Assembly (NCBI GenBank): GCA_025766275.1
Contig: JAFKAC010000014.1
Location: 1,116,001 to 1,180,000 of the forward strand
Source of the DNA: Lactarius indigo
Taxonomy: Eukaryota > Basidiomycota > Agaricomycetes > Russulales > Russulaceae
DNA length: 64,000 nucleotides
Direction: 5' to 3'
The number at the start of each line of letters is the position of its first letter. Position 1 is the first letter of the stretch. The notes beneath the pieces were generated by a model. The model saw only the letters and a program-made list of their open reading frames with translations. It ran no database searches and was not told where the DNA came from. This document shows positions 29,491-40,946 of the stretch, piece after piece. A program made the translations under genes and the position numbers.

Positions 29491-30094
29491 TGTTGATAAG
29501 TGACCCTTGCACACTTAGCGGCTCATATGGACCGGACTTACAGATATGGACTGCTGTAGATTAATTAGGACCGCTTTAGATTAGATTTGATTTGATCTGT
29601 ACAATCTAGGACTTCTATGACATCACTGTACAATGACATCATATGGACTACTCTGGACTCTTCATTGTACTCCTTCCTTTGTTCTCTTTCTAGCGATATC
29701 TTTATTGTGATGTCACTATGATATCATCTTAATCTGGACTCTCTTTGTTTTGCGCTCCTTGTTCTCCATTAGCACACTCCTTTGTCCCACATGTAGAATA
29801 ACGTCCCTTGTATTGTGTGACCCTATGTTACTTCTCTTGTAGTAGTGTCACTCCTCTGTATAGTATAAGTAGTAGGCTTGTACGCTCCTGGTCCACATCA
29901 GTTCCTCACTGCTCTGTGTGCCAGGTATGTCTTATTCCTTCAATTGTATCATCAGTTCCTCACTGCTCTGTGTGCCAGACACCTCTTGCTTCCACTGCTT
30001 GACTCCCTGTTTGCTGCTTCCAGCCACTCCTCATATCTCACCACAGAACACTTTGTCCCTCTGTGAGTATGTCCTCTTAGTGTGCTGTTCATCA
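29491..30094 (+). repeat. Solo LTR, family E, in D pol
   Basis: 604 bp, TGTTGATAAG to TTCATCA, flanked by ggata (29486-29490 and 30095-30099). It contains TATAAGTAG and a near-exact 28-bp motif twice (about 29894 and 29950). Confidence 0.93.
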
Positions 30095-32711
30095 GGATAT
30101 CCCTGGTTTACCGCCTTTGAACCGAAATTCCACTGGCAAGATGCCACTTTGGACGAGGAGTTCCAGCCAGTGGTAGTCACTAGCCTTAACTTGTCAGATG
30201 AAGCCATGCCTACGGAAGCTACCATTAAGGCATTGGAGACATATCAACTTGACAAGCTGGCCTGGGAACAATTGGAGAAGGAAGAAGCTCCACACATTTG
30301 ACTGCGAAAGATGACGATGGTGTTGGAGTTAGCACAACAAGAAGCTGCCAAGAAGCCTCAGAAGACCTTCGAAGAAATGGTCCCTGAGGAGTACAGAAGA
30401 CATCGCAAGGTGTTCAGTGAAGAAGCTTCCCAACGTTTCCCTCCATCACGGACTTGGGATCACGCCATTGATCTTGTCCCGAACGCCCCCGAAACCATGG
30501 ATTGTAAAGTGTATCCACTTACAGTCCCCGAAACCGAGAAGCTATCAGAATTCATAACAGAACACCTGGACAAAAAGTACATACAACCATCAAAATCCCC
30601 TTACGCATCCCCCTTCTTCTTCATCAAGAAAAAGGATGGGAAATTACATCCAGTACAAGATTACTGCCAACTCAATGAACTTACCATAAAGAACCACTAT
30701 CCGCTTCCCCTAATTCCTGAACTCATCAATCGAATCCGAGAAGCGCAGCTCTATTCTAAGCTAGACATACGATGGGGATACAATAACATTCGAATCAAAC
30801 CAAATGACAAATGGAAAGCGGCATTCAAGACTAATCAGGGACTATTCAAACCACGGGTCATGTTCTTCGGCCTCACCAACTCCCCCAGTACCTTCCAAAC
30901 CATGATGGACACCATATTCCGGGAACTGGTGTTGACCAGAGAAGTCATCATTTATATGGATGACATCTTAATCACCACCACAGACAATCGTGCCCACCAC
31001 AGACAAGTGTTACACCACGTCCTAGACCTCTGCAATGAACATGACCTATACATCAAGCCGGAAAAATGTGTATTCGAAGTCTACGAAGTGGAGTACCTAG
31101 GGCTGATCATTGGACACAGCAAGTTGCAAATGGACCCTGTGAAGGTGCAAGGAATACGAGACTGGAAGCCACCGAAATCCCTGAAGGAAGTACGAGCCTT
31201 TCTAGGCTTCTGCAATTTCTATTGATGATTCATAAGGGGATTCTCCACAATAGCAAGACCACTCCATGACCTCACAAAGAAGGACGTACCTTGGGAATGG
31301 ACAGACGCCAGACAGAAGGCCTTCAATACCATCAAGGAAAGAATTAGTTCCGAACCGGTACTCCTATTCCCAAAACTAGACCAACCCTTTGAAATCGAAG
31401 TGGACGCTTCCAGCTACACCCTGGGAGCGGTGCTAAACCAAAAGGGGGAAGACCAGAAAATACACCCAGTTGCATTCTACTCTGAATTGTTGACAGAAAC
31501 AGAACACAATTACGATATCTATGATAGAGAACTGTTGGCCATCATCAAAGCCCTACAAACCTGGCGCACATGTCTGATCAGCTCTCCCCACTTAATAACT
31601 ATTCACACAGACCACACCAATCTTCAGTATTGGAAAGAACCAAGGAAGATCAGTCGACGTGTGGCACAGGAGTTCCAAGAACTTTCCAAGTACAATTTCG
31701 TACTCAAACACATCCCGGGTACCAAAAACACCCAGGTGGACTCCTTATCAAGACGCCCTGACTACGACGATGGAACAACAGACAACGATCACGTTACAGT
31801 ACTACCAGAAGAAGTATTTCTGAAAGTCACCCAAATGTCCATGCATGACATGGACATATGGACTCAGATTACTCAGAACATGGAAGAATCCGCAGTACTC
31901 CCATGGGTCAAACCCCACAACCTAAAAAAGCACGACAGCTTATGGTGGAAAGGTGATGCCCTCGTTGTTGTGGGAAACAACAACCTTAAGCGGGGGGTGA
32001 TCACCTTTTTCCACAATACCCCAAGTGCAGGACACCCAGGAATTGCAAACACCCTGGAACTAGTACGACGCGACTTCTGGTGGCCAAACATGCAAAAGGA
32101 TGTGGAAGCGTATGTCAGAGGATGTGCCACATGCCAAAGTAACAAAATCAACCCACATCAACAAAAGCCACATCTATTCCCCATCACCACAGACCCATCA
32201 GCCGAACCCTTTGAAGTAGTGGCAATGGACTTCATAGTCAAACTCCCTGTATCAAACAGATTTGACTCAATTCTCACCATTACCGATCATGACTGCTCGA
32301 AGGCAGCAATATTCATCCCTTGCAAAGAAACCATAACGACGGAAGGAGTGGCCAAACTTTATCTCCAACATGTATACCCCCATTATGGCCTACCCCAAAG
32401 GATCATATCGGATTGAGACCCCAGATTTACATCTACCTTTATGAGGCAGTTATGTAAAACTTTAGGAATCCAACAAAATGTTTCATCAGCGTATCACCCT
32501 CAAACGGACGGCCAATCGGAACGCACCAATCAATGGCTAGAACAGTACCTGCAACATTGGTGCAACCTACGACAAGATAACTGGGCAGAATTGTTACCCA
32601 TGGCACAGTTCGCTCACAACTCTTGGACAAACACTACAACCAAACACTCCCCCTTCTCACTCATCATGGGATGGGAACCACGAACAACGTGGACGCCAAA
32701 ACCGTCAACCA

Positions 32712-33284
32712 TGATAAACAGCACAAGAAGAACCTATACTCACAGAGGGCAAAAGGTCTGTGGTGAGATATAGGGTGCAACTGGCAAGCAGCAGAGGGTG
32801 AGTCTTGTAGTGAAGCAGAGAGGGTGTCTGGCACACAACAGTGAGGAACTGATGTTATATTAGAGAGGAGAAGACATACCTGGCACACAACAGTGAGGAA
32901 CTGATGTGGACCAGGAGCGTACATGGTACTCTACTTATACTCATACAGGGAGTGACAGTACTACAAGGTGAGTAACACCTAGTCACAGAATACAAGACGC
33001 ATTGTTCTATACAAGGCACAAAGGAGTGGATATAAAGAGAACAAGGTGTAGAGAACAAGAAGAGTCCAGAGCAGGATGATATCATAATGACATCATAATA
33101 AAGATAAGAACAAAAGTAGAACAAAGAAACGTAGTACAATAGTAAGTCTGGAATAGTCCATATGATGTCATATACATGTGATGTCATAGTCCAGATTGTA
33201 CAGATCAAAATAATCTAATCTACCGTAGTCCGTTATCTATGAGTCCATTAGAGCCGCTAAGTGCGCAAGGGTCACTTATCAACA
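32712..33284 (-). repeat. Solo LTR, family E, inverted, in D pol
   Basis: 573 bp, same family as 29491-30094 on the opposite strand. Flanked by aacca (32707-32711 and 33285-33289). It also carries the doubled 28-bp motif. Confidence 0.93.
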
Positions 33285-33901
33285 AACCAGCCCAGCGGTA
33301 GATCAACAATTAGAAGATCTACTGATACTCAGGCAGCATGCACAAGACAGCATTAAGCATGCACAACACCTCATGACACAATGAGGCAAGACAAAATTCA
33401 CACCTTATCAGCAAGGAGACCAGGTATGGCTAGAAGGAACGAACCTCCGCACCTTCTATCCCACAAGCAAACTTGCCCCAAAGAGGTATGGGCTGTTCAA
33501 GATAACGAAGGTTCTATCAGACGTTTCCTATGAACTCAAACTCCCTGCAACATGGAAGATCCACCCTGTATTCCATGCGAACCTTCTCACACCATATAAG
33601 GAGATGGAGATGCACAGAGCGAACTTTACCTGACCTCCACCTGACCTTATTGACGGAGAAGAGGAGTACGAAGTGGAAAGAATTGAAGATGCCCAGGCAC
33701 AAGGACAAGGGCGTAAACTCCACTTCCTGGTTAAGTGGAAGGGATTCCCCATGAGTGACAACACATGGGAACCCGCGAGCAACCTGACACACGCTAGAGA
33801 CGCAATCAGAGACTACTACTGACTATACCCATCTGCTGAAGGGGCTGGATGAAAGGTATAAGAAGAAGACCCTCTGATCGAACTCCCCCAGCGACAACAC
33901 G

Positions 33902-35780
33902 ATGACAGACACCCCAGTATCTGACACCACTCTTATCAACATTCTCAGCAACCCTCAACTTGAAGCCGCCCTCGAACGAGGGATTGTTACCATTGACATC
34001 TCTGACATCCTGCGCCTGTCACCACCACCATCCATTCCCCAATCCCCCCAATCCACCATGACCATCAACCCCATCCCCATCGTACCCCGAACTCCAGAAC
34101 GAGAACCTGGAGAACTCACCCCATCAACACCAGAAGAAGGACAATACTCCCCCACACCTCCTCCTCACCAACCGTCCACTCCTCCACCCGAACCACCTGC
34201 ACCATCACCACCATCCTCCTCACACTCTACCCCACCACCACCACTCGAACCCTTCACCCCTGTTCGCATCCACACCCCCATCAACTACAATCGGCCCAAC
34301 TCTCCCCCCAAAGAAACTGATGACCCTGGTGCCCCCTTCTTCCCAAACGTACTAGGTACCCCAAAGTTCTACCCACTACAGATCCCACTACCTGATGGTG
34401 GATCTAACACTGTGAAGTATATTTACTATCACAAGGGATTTACCGAGGTAGTAGGAACGATGGGTGCTAGACAACTGCACTATGGAGAAGCAGTCTACCT
34501 CTGTCACTTAGGCCCAACGTCTTGGCACCTCCCTTTACAGCCGAGCAACTCCAGTTCTTTGACCCCCACAACATCTGCGCTTGTGCTCTCGACAAGACCC
34601 TCATTGAGCTCAACTCCCCACAACTCACAGCCGAGGTCACTAGGCTACGCACCGGGCTCCTCGCGCTCAAGGAGATCGACGAAAAGTGTGAGAAACTAGA
34701 GGAAGACACACGCAAACTACGGTCGGAAAGGCTCACAGTGGACCTAATGCTAGCCAGCACCAAAAGACGACTCCAGTATGCGGGGGCCCTTGCCACTATT
34801 GGTAACAAGTACACATGCATGACGGCGCTCCCAGCCCCACTCTGACATTCACGCTATGCCATCCCCTTTTCCCCGCGATGCGGGGGACCACTAGAATTTC
34901 CCCGCCTCGCCGACAAACCCCATCGACGACATTGGTACCACTGCAACAGCCCCCACCATCTCATACGCAACTGCCCCACTAGACCCCGACCAGCTTGCCG
35001 GCACTGCCAAAGTCAAGAACACCAATCTTACCAGTGTATCTTTCGCTGCGCAGGAATGGTCACTGAAGTTATCACCACCTCCCAAGCAGACGAACGTATT
35101 CAGCAGGCAATAACTGTTGAAACGTGATAAGTACGTAAGGACCTTATCTATAGCAGTTACGACATTACTGTACTATATGTACCATATTAGGCAGTTACGA
35201 TACGTACAATAGCGGGCGTATCATGTCCCGTGATGAGGAGAAGTCCTATGACTATCTCAGAAGGGCAAAACACATTAGGCGTGTGTAAAAACGCGATATT
35301 GTGGACGCCTTTACTCATCACTTAACCGCAAATGGACATGGTGGGGCCATAGAGCATAAATACCCTCCTATGTGGGGAGAGAGGCGAATACAGAACATCA
35401 CCCACTTTGCTTGTGCACATTCTCCTCTCTCATTAGTCTCTCAACCTACTCAAAGGTGAGAACGTCCTTCCTGCGTGCTGCGCTTTGGCCTATAAGGCTT
35501 TTGCTGCGCAACAATAACTACCGAGGCGTCCACCTCTTTCACTGTCCCAGAGCCACCGACAATCGCTGCCGAAACTCAAGGAAGGTGGTGTGGACGATGC
35601 TTCTGCACCAATGCCAATCATGATGAGATCAGGTGTCCACAGTACAAGATGTGTCACAAGTGCAGCGCGCGTGGACCGCTATTCTTCCTCAAAACCCATT
35701 ATTGCCGGCGGGTCATCTCTCCATGGCCGGAGAACAACCTTGACACTGACATTTACGACCTCGTCGATCTGGAGAACTGA
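33902..35780 (+). pseudogene. ORF3 of element D, frameshifted and split by a solo LTR
   Basis: The start (TPVSDTTLINILSNPQLEAA) confirms the ORF3 start chosen in A and B. A net 1-bp deletion near 34505 shifts the frame. TGA at 34843-34845 replaces Arg. A 399-bp solo LTR interrupts it at 35115. The coiled coil, first knuckles (partly degraded: HWYHCNSPHH replaces the first Cys) and final cysteine clusters (CGRCF, CHKCS) are recognisable. The intact copies in A and B show the protein is an original component of the family, not a local capture. Confidence 0.88.
35115..35513 (+). repeat. Solo LTR, short family, in D ORF3
   Basis: 399 bp, TGTTGAAACG to GCGCAACA, flanked by ataac (35110-35114 and 35514-35518). 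CATAAATA near 35353 is a candidate TATA box. Not related to the other LTRs here as far as I can see. Confidence 0.88.
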
Positions 35781-35814
35781 AGTCAAGGCATCTTCAGGCC
35801 AAGGCGGGGGGTAA

Positions 35815-36396
35815 TGTTACGATTTCCTTCGGACTCGTTCTTTCGCATGTTACTATTCCCTTCCCTATACTATACAAGCCCTGTACAATTACGCGGACTT
35901 TACGATTACTCGGTTCCTATCGCACACCCTACTTATCGATGTTCCCTTCTGATAAAGTTTGACATGTGCTAGTTTCCGACTTGTTCCCACTCACACGTGA
36001 CCCCGCGTGATTCGCCTTTATCCCAGATATGTTTATGCTTTGTTCCCTTTATGCCTATCCCTTTATTCCTTAACCTAGCGATGGCGCCATCTATTTGTAG
36101 CGACCATACAGCGCAATCTCTATTTAACCCTAGTCCTACCTAGCTTGTACAGTAGACTAGACTTCTTGTGTAATACTACACTCGTCTAACGCGGACGCCT
36201 TCGCGCTTTTCCCTGTCTCAAGAACCCCTTATCTCTGCTAGACCTTCAAGTCTTAGCCTTCCTCTACGATCCAAGTGACTAACGTCCTTGTGATCCTTGT
36301 GCATCATCCTACTGAAGCTGAGCCCCAGAGCTTGCGCTACCGTATCTCAACTGACTTGGTACAGGTCGTACCTTACACCCCTGTAGTGGCGTAACA
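35815..36396 (+). repeat. 3' LTR of element D
   Basis: 582 bp, preceded by a G-rich polypurine tract (about 35804-35814) and followed by the duplication ctgcc. Confidence 0.95.
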
Positions 36397-36606
36397 CTGC
36401 CACTCACCCACCTGAATGGTTGCCGCAGATGCCAGAGGTTTGGGCGAGGCTGTAGTTGGATGTTGGAAGGGGCACAGATGCAGTGGACTCAATAGTGGGG
36501 GTAGTAGATACAATAACATTCTTACAATTGATATCACTTTCAGAGAAAGCATGTCGGTAATGACAACGTTTGGTGGGATTACACAAACAGAAACCTCAAT
36601 TTAGCA

Positions 36607-36815
36607 TTCAGTTCAGCTTCTGAACCAGAACCGGACCAAAATTCCTACTTCAGGTCCAGTTCAGGTTCACAGCCTCCTGAACCAGAACCGGACTGTTGTG
36701 AACCCCAAACTGGGGTCCAGTTCAGGGTTCAGCCAAATCACCTGAACTGGACCAATGGTCCAGTTTGGGGTTCAGCCAAAAGGTGAAAGAACTGAACCGA
36801 ACTGAACTTTGACAC
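36607..36815. repeat. Palindromic GGTTCA/CCAGTTC repeat patch
   Basis: Repeated GAACCAGAACCGGAC and GGTCCAGTTCAGG words on both strands, with a near-perfect palindrome at 36745-36765 (10-bp arms, 1-bp centre). No coding frame. The rest of 36402-37366 holds AGTAAAGTAAAG-type simple repeats near 36945-36985 and nothing else I recognise. Confidence 0.7.
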
Positions 36816-37366
36816 CACTAAGCCAGGCCATGACCCTAATCTTTGAGCCAGGCCAGGCCAGGAAATCACTAATCCTGGTGATTGTGATTTGTGAATAAAG
36901 GCAAAGAAAGTGTCAGAGGCATGGGAAAGCACAACTAAGTACTCAGTTAGTAAAGTAAAGGTACAAGAGTAAAGTAAAGTACTAACCTCAGTCTTTGGGA
37001 GAGAAAGACATTTCCTAGCATATACTACAAGGTATATATTTACAGCAAAAGAATAAAATAAGTTTGGTATAAGTTACAGGTCCAGCCGGTCCGGAGTCGA
37101 ACGATGCTGACACGTCGTGTGTGGCTGAACCTCCAACAGAAAGCGTGTGCATTTGGAAACCCCGAGTCCAAGAAGGCTCGGGCTAGATACCGACTCATAG
37201 TACCGTGACCCCATGTAGTTTGGTCCGCCGTTTGGTATCACTTAAGAGCCACGCGCTGTGACCGGTCGGTACCATAGAGGGTCCTGTGATCCTACTTGTA
37301 CCTCCGTAAGGCTCCGCTTCCGCAGGATGCAGGTTTTTCGGTCTATATTCGGAACGAGCGTCTCCG

Positions 37367-37373
37367 TATATAG
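37367..37373 (+). promoter_or_regulatory. Candidate TATA box of the sedolisin gene
   Basis: TATATAG, 55 bp before the ATG at 37422. Confidence 0.4.
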
Positions 37374-37421
37374 GGCACTCACAACCTCTAGTAAATTTCA
37401 GGGAACTTGCTCCCTCTAATC

Positions 37422-39514
37422 ATGCGCTACCACTGGATCTCTGTCATCTCCACCCTCTCTGTGGTCCCTTTCGCAGACCTCGCCACCACTCCTCCACCAC
37501 CTTGGGGAGACGTACGTGTCAAGCACACATGGGACACCGTCCCGGCCAATTGGGAGAGTCTCGGTCCCCCTCCTGCTGGCACCACCATCAATCTCAACAT
37601 TGCACTCAAACCAGACCGCGAGGACGCATTGATCGAGGCGCTCCACGAAGTTAGCAATCCCGATCATGAAAGGCACGTCATCCTCACCACTCCTCCGCTC
37701 GTGCTCGTACTTACCTGTTCCGCTACTCCGTTTCAGATATCGCGTACACTTATCCAGGGAGCAGGTCGCCGAGCTCGTCGCGCCAAGCCAAGACACGCTC
37801 GAGCTCATCCACTCGTGGCTTCAACATCATGGTGTACCTTCTTCCTCGATTTCAACGTCACATGGTGGAGGCTGGCTCAAGATCACCGGCGTACCCGTGT
37901 CCCAAGCTGACAAGCTTCTCTCCGCTTCGTACCAGCTCTACAGGCATGTAGAGGCAAACGAGACTAAGGTCATTCTCCGCACTGTCGGCTACGCGCTCCC
38001 CGCGGTGCTACATGCACACGTGCAAACGGTCGCGCCGACAACGTACTTTGACCCACCGCGCAAGCTACTGTCGACACAGCTGCAGCGCCCGAGCGAAGAA
38101 GAAGCAGGGGTGGTTGGGAATGCGACATCGAGGGACCTCGTGAGAGTGTTACCGGAGGTCGACACTCCTGCAGTCACGCCAGCATTCCTACGCTGGCTGT
38201 ACAAGACGCAAGCCTACGTGCCTGTTGCGATGAATTACAATGCGCTCGGGGTCTTAGGCCTAGAAAATGAGTACCCGAGCTTCGCAGATCTCACCCGGTT
38301 CATGATCAGGTTTCGTGCGGACGCAGTAGCTGCGACCTTCATTGTCGAGGGTGTCAACGGTGGTGGCTTCAACCCAGGCAACCCCGGCACGGAGGCCAGC
38401 CTGGACATCCAGTACAGTGAGGCCATGACCTACCCGACTCCGAACATCTTCTACAGCGTGGGTGGCTTGCTGCGGTGGACGGACGACGGCAATCTGCCAG
38501 CTGACGACGACTCGTACCTGGTGTGGCTCAACTACCTCCTTGTTCCAGAGTACATTCCGCCGACGATCGGCATATCGTGGGGTAATTCCGAGAGCCTTAT
38601 ACCACCGGAATACACGTCGAGTGTGTGCAACCTGTTCGCACAGCTCGGTTTGCGTGGCGTCAGTGTCCTCATCTCTAGCGGCGACGACGGCGTCGGTGAT
38701 GGAGACTGCAGGGACAACGCCGGAAATGTCCATTTCGCCACTGAGTTCCCTGCAACTTGTACGCGTGACGATTTCATTGCATGCAGTACATGGTCCCCGA
38801 AAGCCACTCACTAGATTGGCTTGATTTTTCAGGTCCTTGGATCACTAGTGTCGGCGGAACGGTGAGCTATGACCCCGAGGTCGCGATGCACTTATCCGGA
38901 GGCGGCTTCTCAGTCCACTTCCCGCGCCCTCCGTACCAGGACACTGTAGTACCGCCTTTCCTCGAGTCCCTCGGCGCCACGTATGCTGGCTTCTACAAGT
39001 GCGTTCACCGTCGTGATTCTTGACCTATTCAAACTTTGTAACCTGCGCAGCCCTGTCGGCCGCGGCATTCCCGATATCTCTGCGCAGTCCTACCGGTTCC
39101 TGATTTATCGCAACGCCGGTCTCCAACTCGAGAGCGGCACGAGCGCGGCGGTGCCCGTGCGTGTGTTCCTCCTCCCTCCTTGAGTAGGCAGCTAATTGTC
39201 AATGTACAGACAGTTGCCGGATTAGTCTCTTTGCTCAATGACTACCTCATCTCAACGGGAAGGGGCAGGCTCGGCTTCCTCAACTTCTTACTGTATAGCT
39301 ATGGCCGGCATGGTCTCAACGACATCATTTCGGGGTCTAACCCTGGATGTGGGACAGAAGGATTCACTGCCATCCCCGGATGGGATCCTGTTCGTACCCT
39401 AAAACAACTTATCTTCGTTTTTACGTTGATTGATTAGATGGATAGGTCACCGGTTTGGGGACGCCTAACTTCCAAGTGCTGCAATACATACTAGACCTTT
39501 TGTTTCCGGTGTAA
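37422..39514 (+). CDS. Sedolisin-type serine-carboxyl peptidase (family S53, tripeptidyl-peptidase I-like), secreted
   Basis: Six exons join to 597 residues: 37422-37672, 37737-38758, 38833-38998, 39051-39156, 39210-39389, 39446-39514; all junction phases agree. The N-terminus looks like a signal peptide (ISVISTLSVVPFADLA). A pro-kumamolisin propeptide follows (HERYRVHLSREQVAELVAPS). The catalytic Glu and Asp are in TEASLDIQY (about 303 and 307), the oxyanion Asp is in SSGDDG and the catalytic Ser in SGTS (about 511). The C-terminal calcium-site region is present (NDIISGSNPGCGT, GWDPVTGLGTPNF). The gene looks intact. It should release tripeptides from proteins at acid pH, usually outside the cell. 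Intron 1 uses a GC donor (AG|GCACGT), chosen because it restores HERY. Confidence 0.9.
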
Positions 39515-39629
39515 CGTATACACGAGACGTGACGTGTGCATAATGACACCTACCGTCTTGGAGCTACTGAACAATAGTACGGTACTAGCCGATTCGAGAT
39601 GCTGAGGATATAAGTTTCGCATGAATTCC

Positions 39630-39890
39630 TCCTCGGTCGTGGCGCGGACTCGGACGCAAATGCCGAGGACAGGGCAGGCAGCACCCCGTTGCATCTCGCA
39701 TCGTTCTGGGGTAGAGTACAGGCTGCGCGTCTGCCGCTCGACGGTTGGGTGATCCCAGATGTTGAGGACAAGAAGGGAAGCACTGTGGCATCATCTAGGG
39801 GGGAAACGGACATCGTGTACTTTCTGCTCAACAGTGGTACGAATGCGGACTCCAAGAACAAGTCAGGAAGCACCCCCGTTGTGAACGTTA
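39630..39890 (+). pseudogene. Ankyrin-repeat remnant
   Basis: The sequence encodes parts of three ankyrin repeats (GSTPLHLASFWGRVQAARL, then DKKGSTVASSRGETDIVYFL, then KNKSGSTP). The repeats are degraded: the second lost its TPLH core. There is no convincing start or continuation. Downstream to 40200 nothing is recognisable. Confidence 0.6.
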
Positions 39891-40219
39891 TGTATGGTGG
39901 TTCGTTCTTCAGTATTCATATATCTGGAAGGGCGATTGCCGAGAAGTTCTGCCCGGGTGAGCGCGAGAAAGTCAGGTTTCAATATGCGCCGTCTCAGGAA
40001 AACTGGAAAGTTAGTCCTGTCACGGTTCCATGGATACAGTATTGATAAGTATTCGATACCGCGGCGCTTCCGGATTTCCCCGGAATGTCTCTTTTCCTTT
40101 CATCTTACACACTTCGACGCGCTTCCTGCCCCCTTCGACTCTAAAGTCGTGACGCTCAGAGCTCTGTGACTGCACCGTTTTGTGAACATACCCTCACAGC
40201 CCCGGCAACATTCACAGTC

Positions 40220-40310
40220 CTCCCCCACCCAAGTCGGAGATTCCAGCTGTCCTCATCAATTAGTCGATAGGATTTGAATATAGTATATCGTCATTGATCG
40301 ACTCCATATC
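40220..40310 (-). pseudogene. Fragment of the F-box-like gene 5' region
   Basis: Nearly identical to 42385-42470 (reverse strand, CAAGTCGGAGATTCCAGCTG and the AATTAGTCGATAGG block) but truncated on both sides. A third partial copy of the block duplicated at 40947-48126. 40311-40946 shows no feature. Confidence 0.6.
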
Positions 40311-40946
40311 GTCGGCACGTTGGTGTCGAGCGTGGTTTCTGCGTTAGCGCAGGTCGCTGGGGAGACAGAGGTCCTTAAGATCATGCCGGCACTTCGGAAC
40401 CTTCACTTGCAAGGCGGGCCCGGGACGTCTGCATCGACGTCCGCATCAGTAGGGCCATTCATTACGGCGCGGAAGCTACATGGTGTCCCCGTATCGGTAC
40501 ATTAAAAGGGATCGGACTGGCATGATGACTGTTCGAGCGAATGGATTGGGATTTAGGGATGATGTATTTTTTATGTTCGCTTTCAACTTAAGTTGGTGGG
40601 GTGGATTTTGTGGAAACTTCACGCTATTTCGTTCGTTGTCGAGGAACTATACTGTACAAAAATGATCCTTTTATGCTACTCTGCACAATCATACAGCTAC
40701 TACTGATAACTTACATTTGAATGTCTTTCTTCCTCAGGTAGGTAGCAGCCGCAATATGGTCCTGCATCCCTCACAGCCATAGGAGTAATACACAAAACAA
40801 GAACTATTATTTTTCTCTTTCTCCTTTGCAAAGTCAATGCCCGTGCAGCGAATAGGAATGTATGTGTCCTGGTGATCGCAAAAAGACGAGCATAGGCGCT
40901 TGATAAGCGATGAGACCGAGGTGTATACTGCCAGCGGAGCTTGTTT

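Larger units (their letters stand above)
29132..33861 (+). pseudogene. Pol of element D, split by two solo LTRs, many TGA codons
   Basis: It follows B Pol in the -1 frame from the slip site. TGA replaces Arg at 29207, 30299, 31223, 31226, 32414, 33382, 33631 and 33850 (first base of each). Another TGA is at 33820. No TAA or TAG nonsense codon was seen before the normal end. Solo LTRs interrupt it at 29491-30094 (within LGYPWF of the protease) and 32712-33284 (integrase C-terminus). Protease, RT (YMDD near 30955), RNase H, integrase and a chromodomain ([14 protein letters not shown]) remain readable. Confidence 0.92.
26255..36396 (+). mobile_element. Ty3/gypsy chromovirus element D, full length but decayed and nested
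   Basis: LTRs lie at 26255-26836 and 35815-36396 (582 bp each). The flanks are ctgcc on both sides (26250-26254 and 36397-36401). Without its four inserted solo LTRs it would be about 7.96 kb, close to element B. The LTRs differ at more than a dozen sites in the first 230 bp alone, mostly transitions, so it is much older than C. Gag, pol and ORF3 are all recognisable but broken. Confidence 0.96.

Noticed and set aside
1..36396. CRISPR array or phage-like system
   Set aside because: Repeats are LTRs, linker codon repeats or a degenerate minisatellite; no regular spacer pattern, and the genes are eukaryotic.
37080..37390. Possible tRNA or structured RNA upstream of the sedolisin
   Set aside because: GGTCCGGAGTCGAAC looks a little like a T-arm, but no complete cloverleaf could be built.
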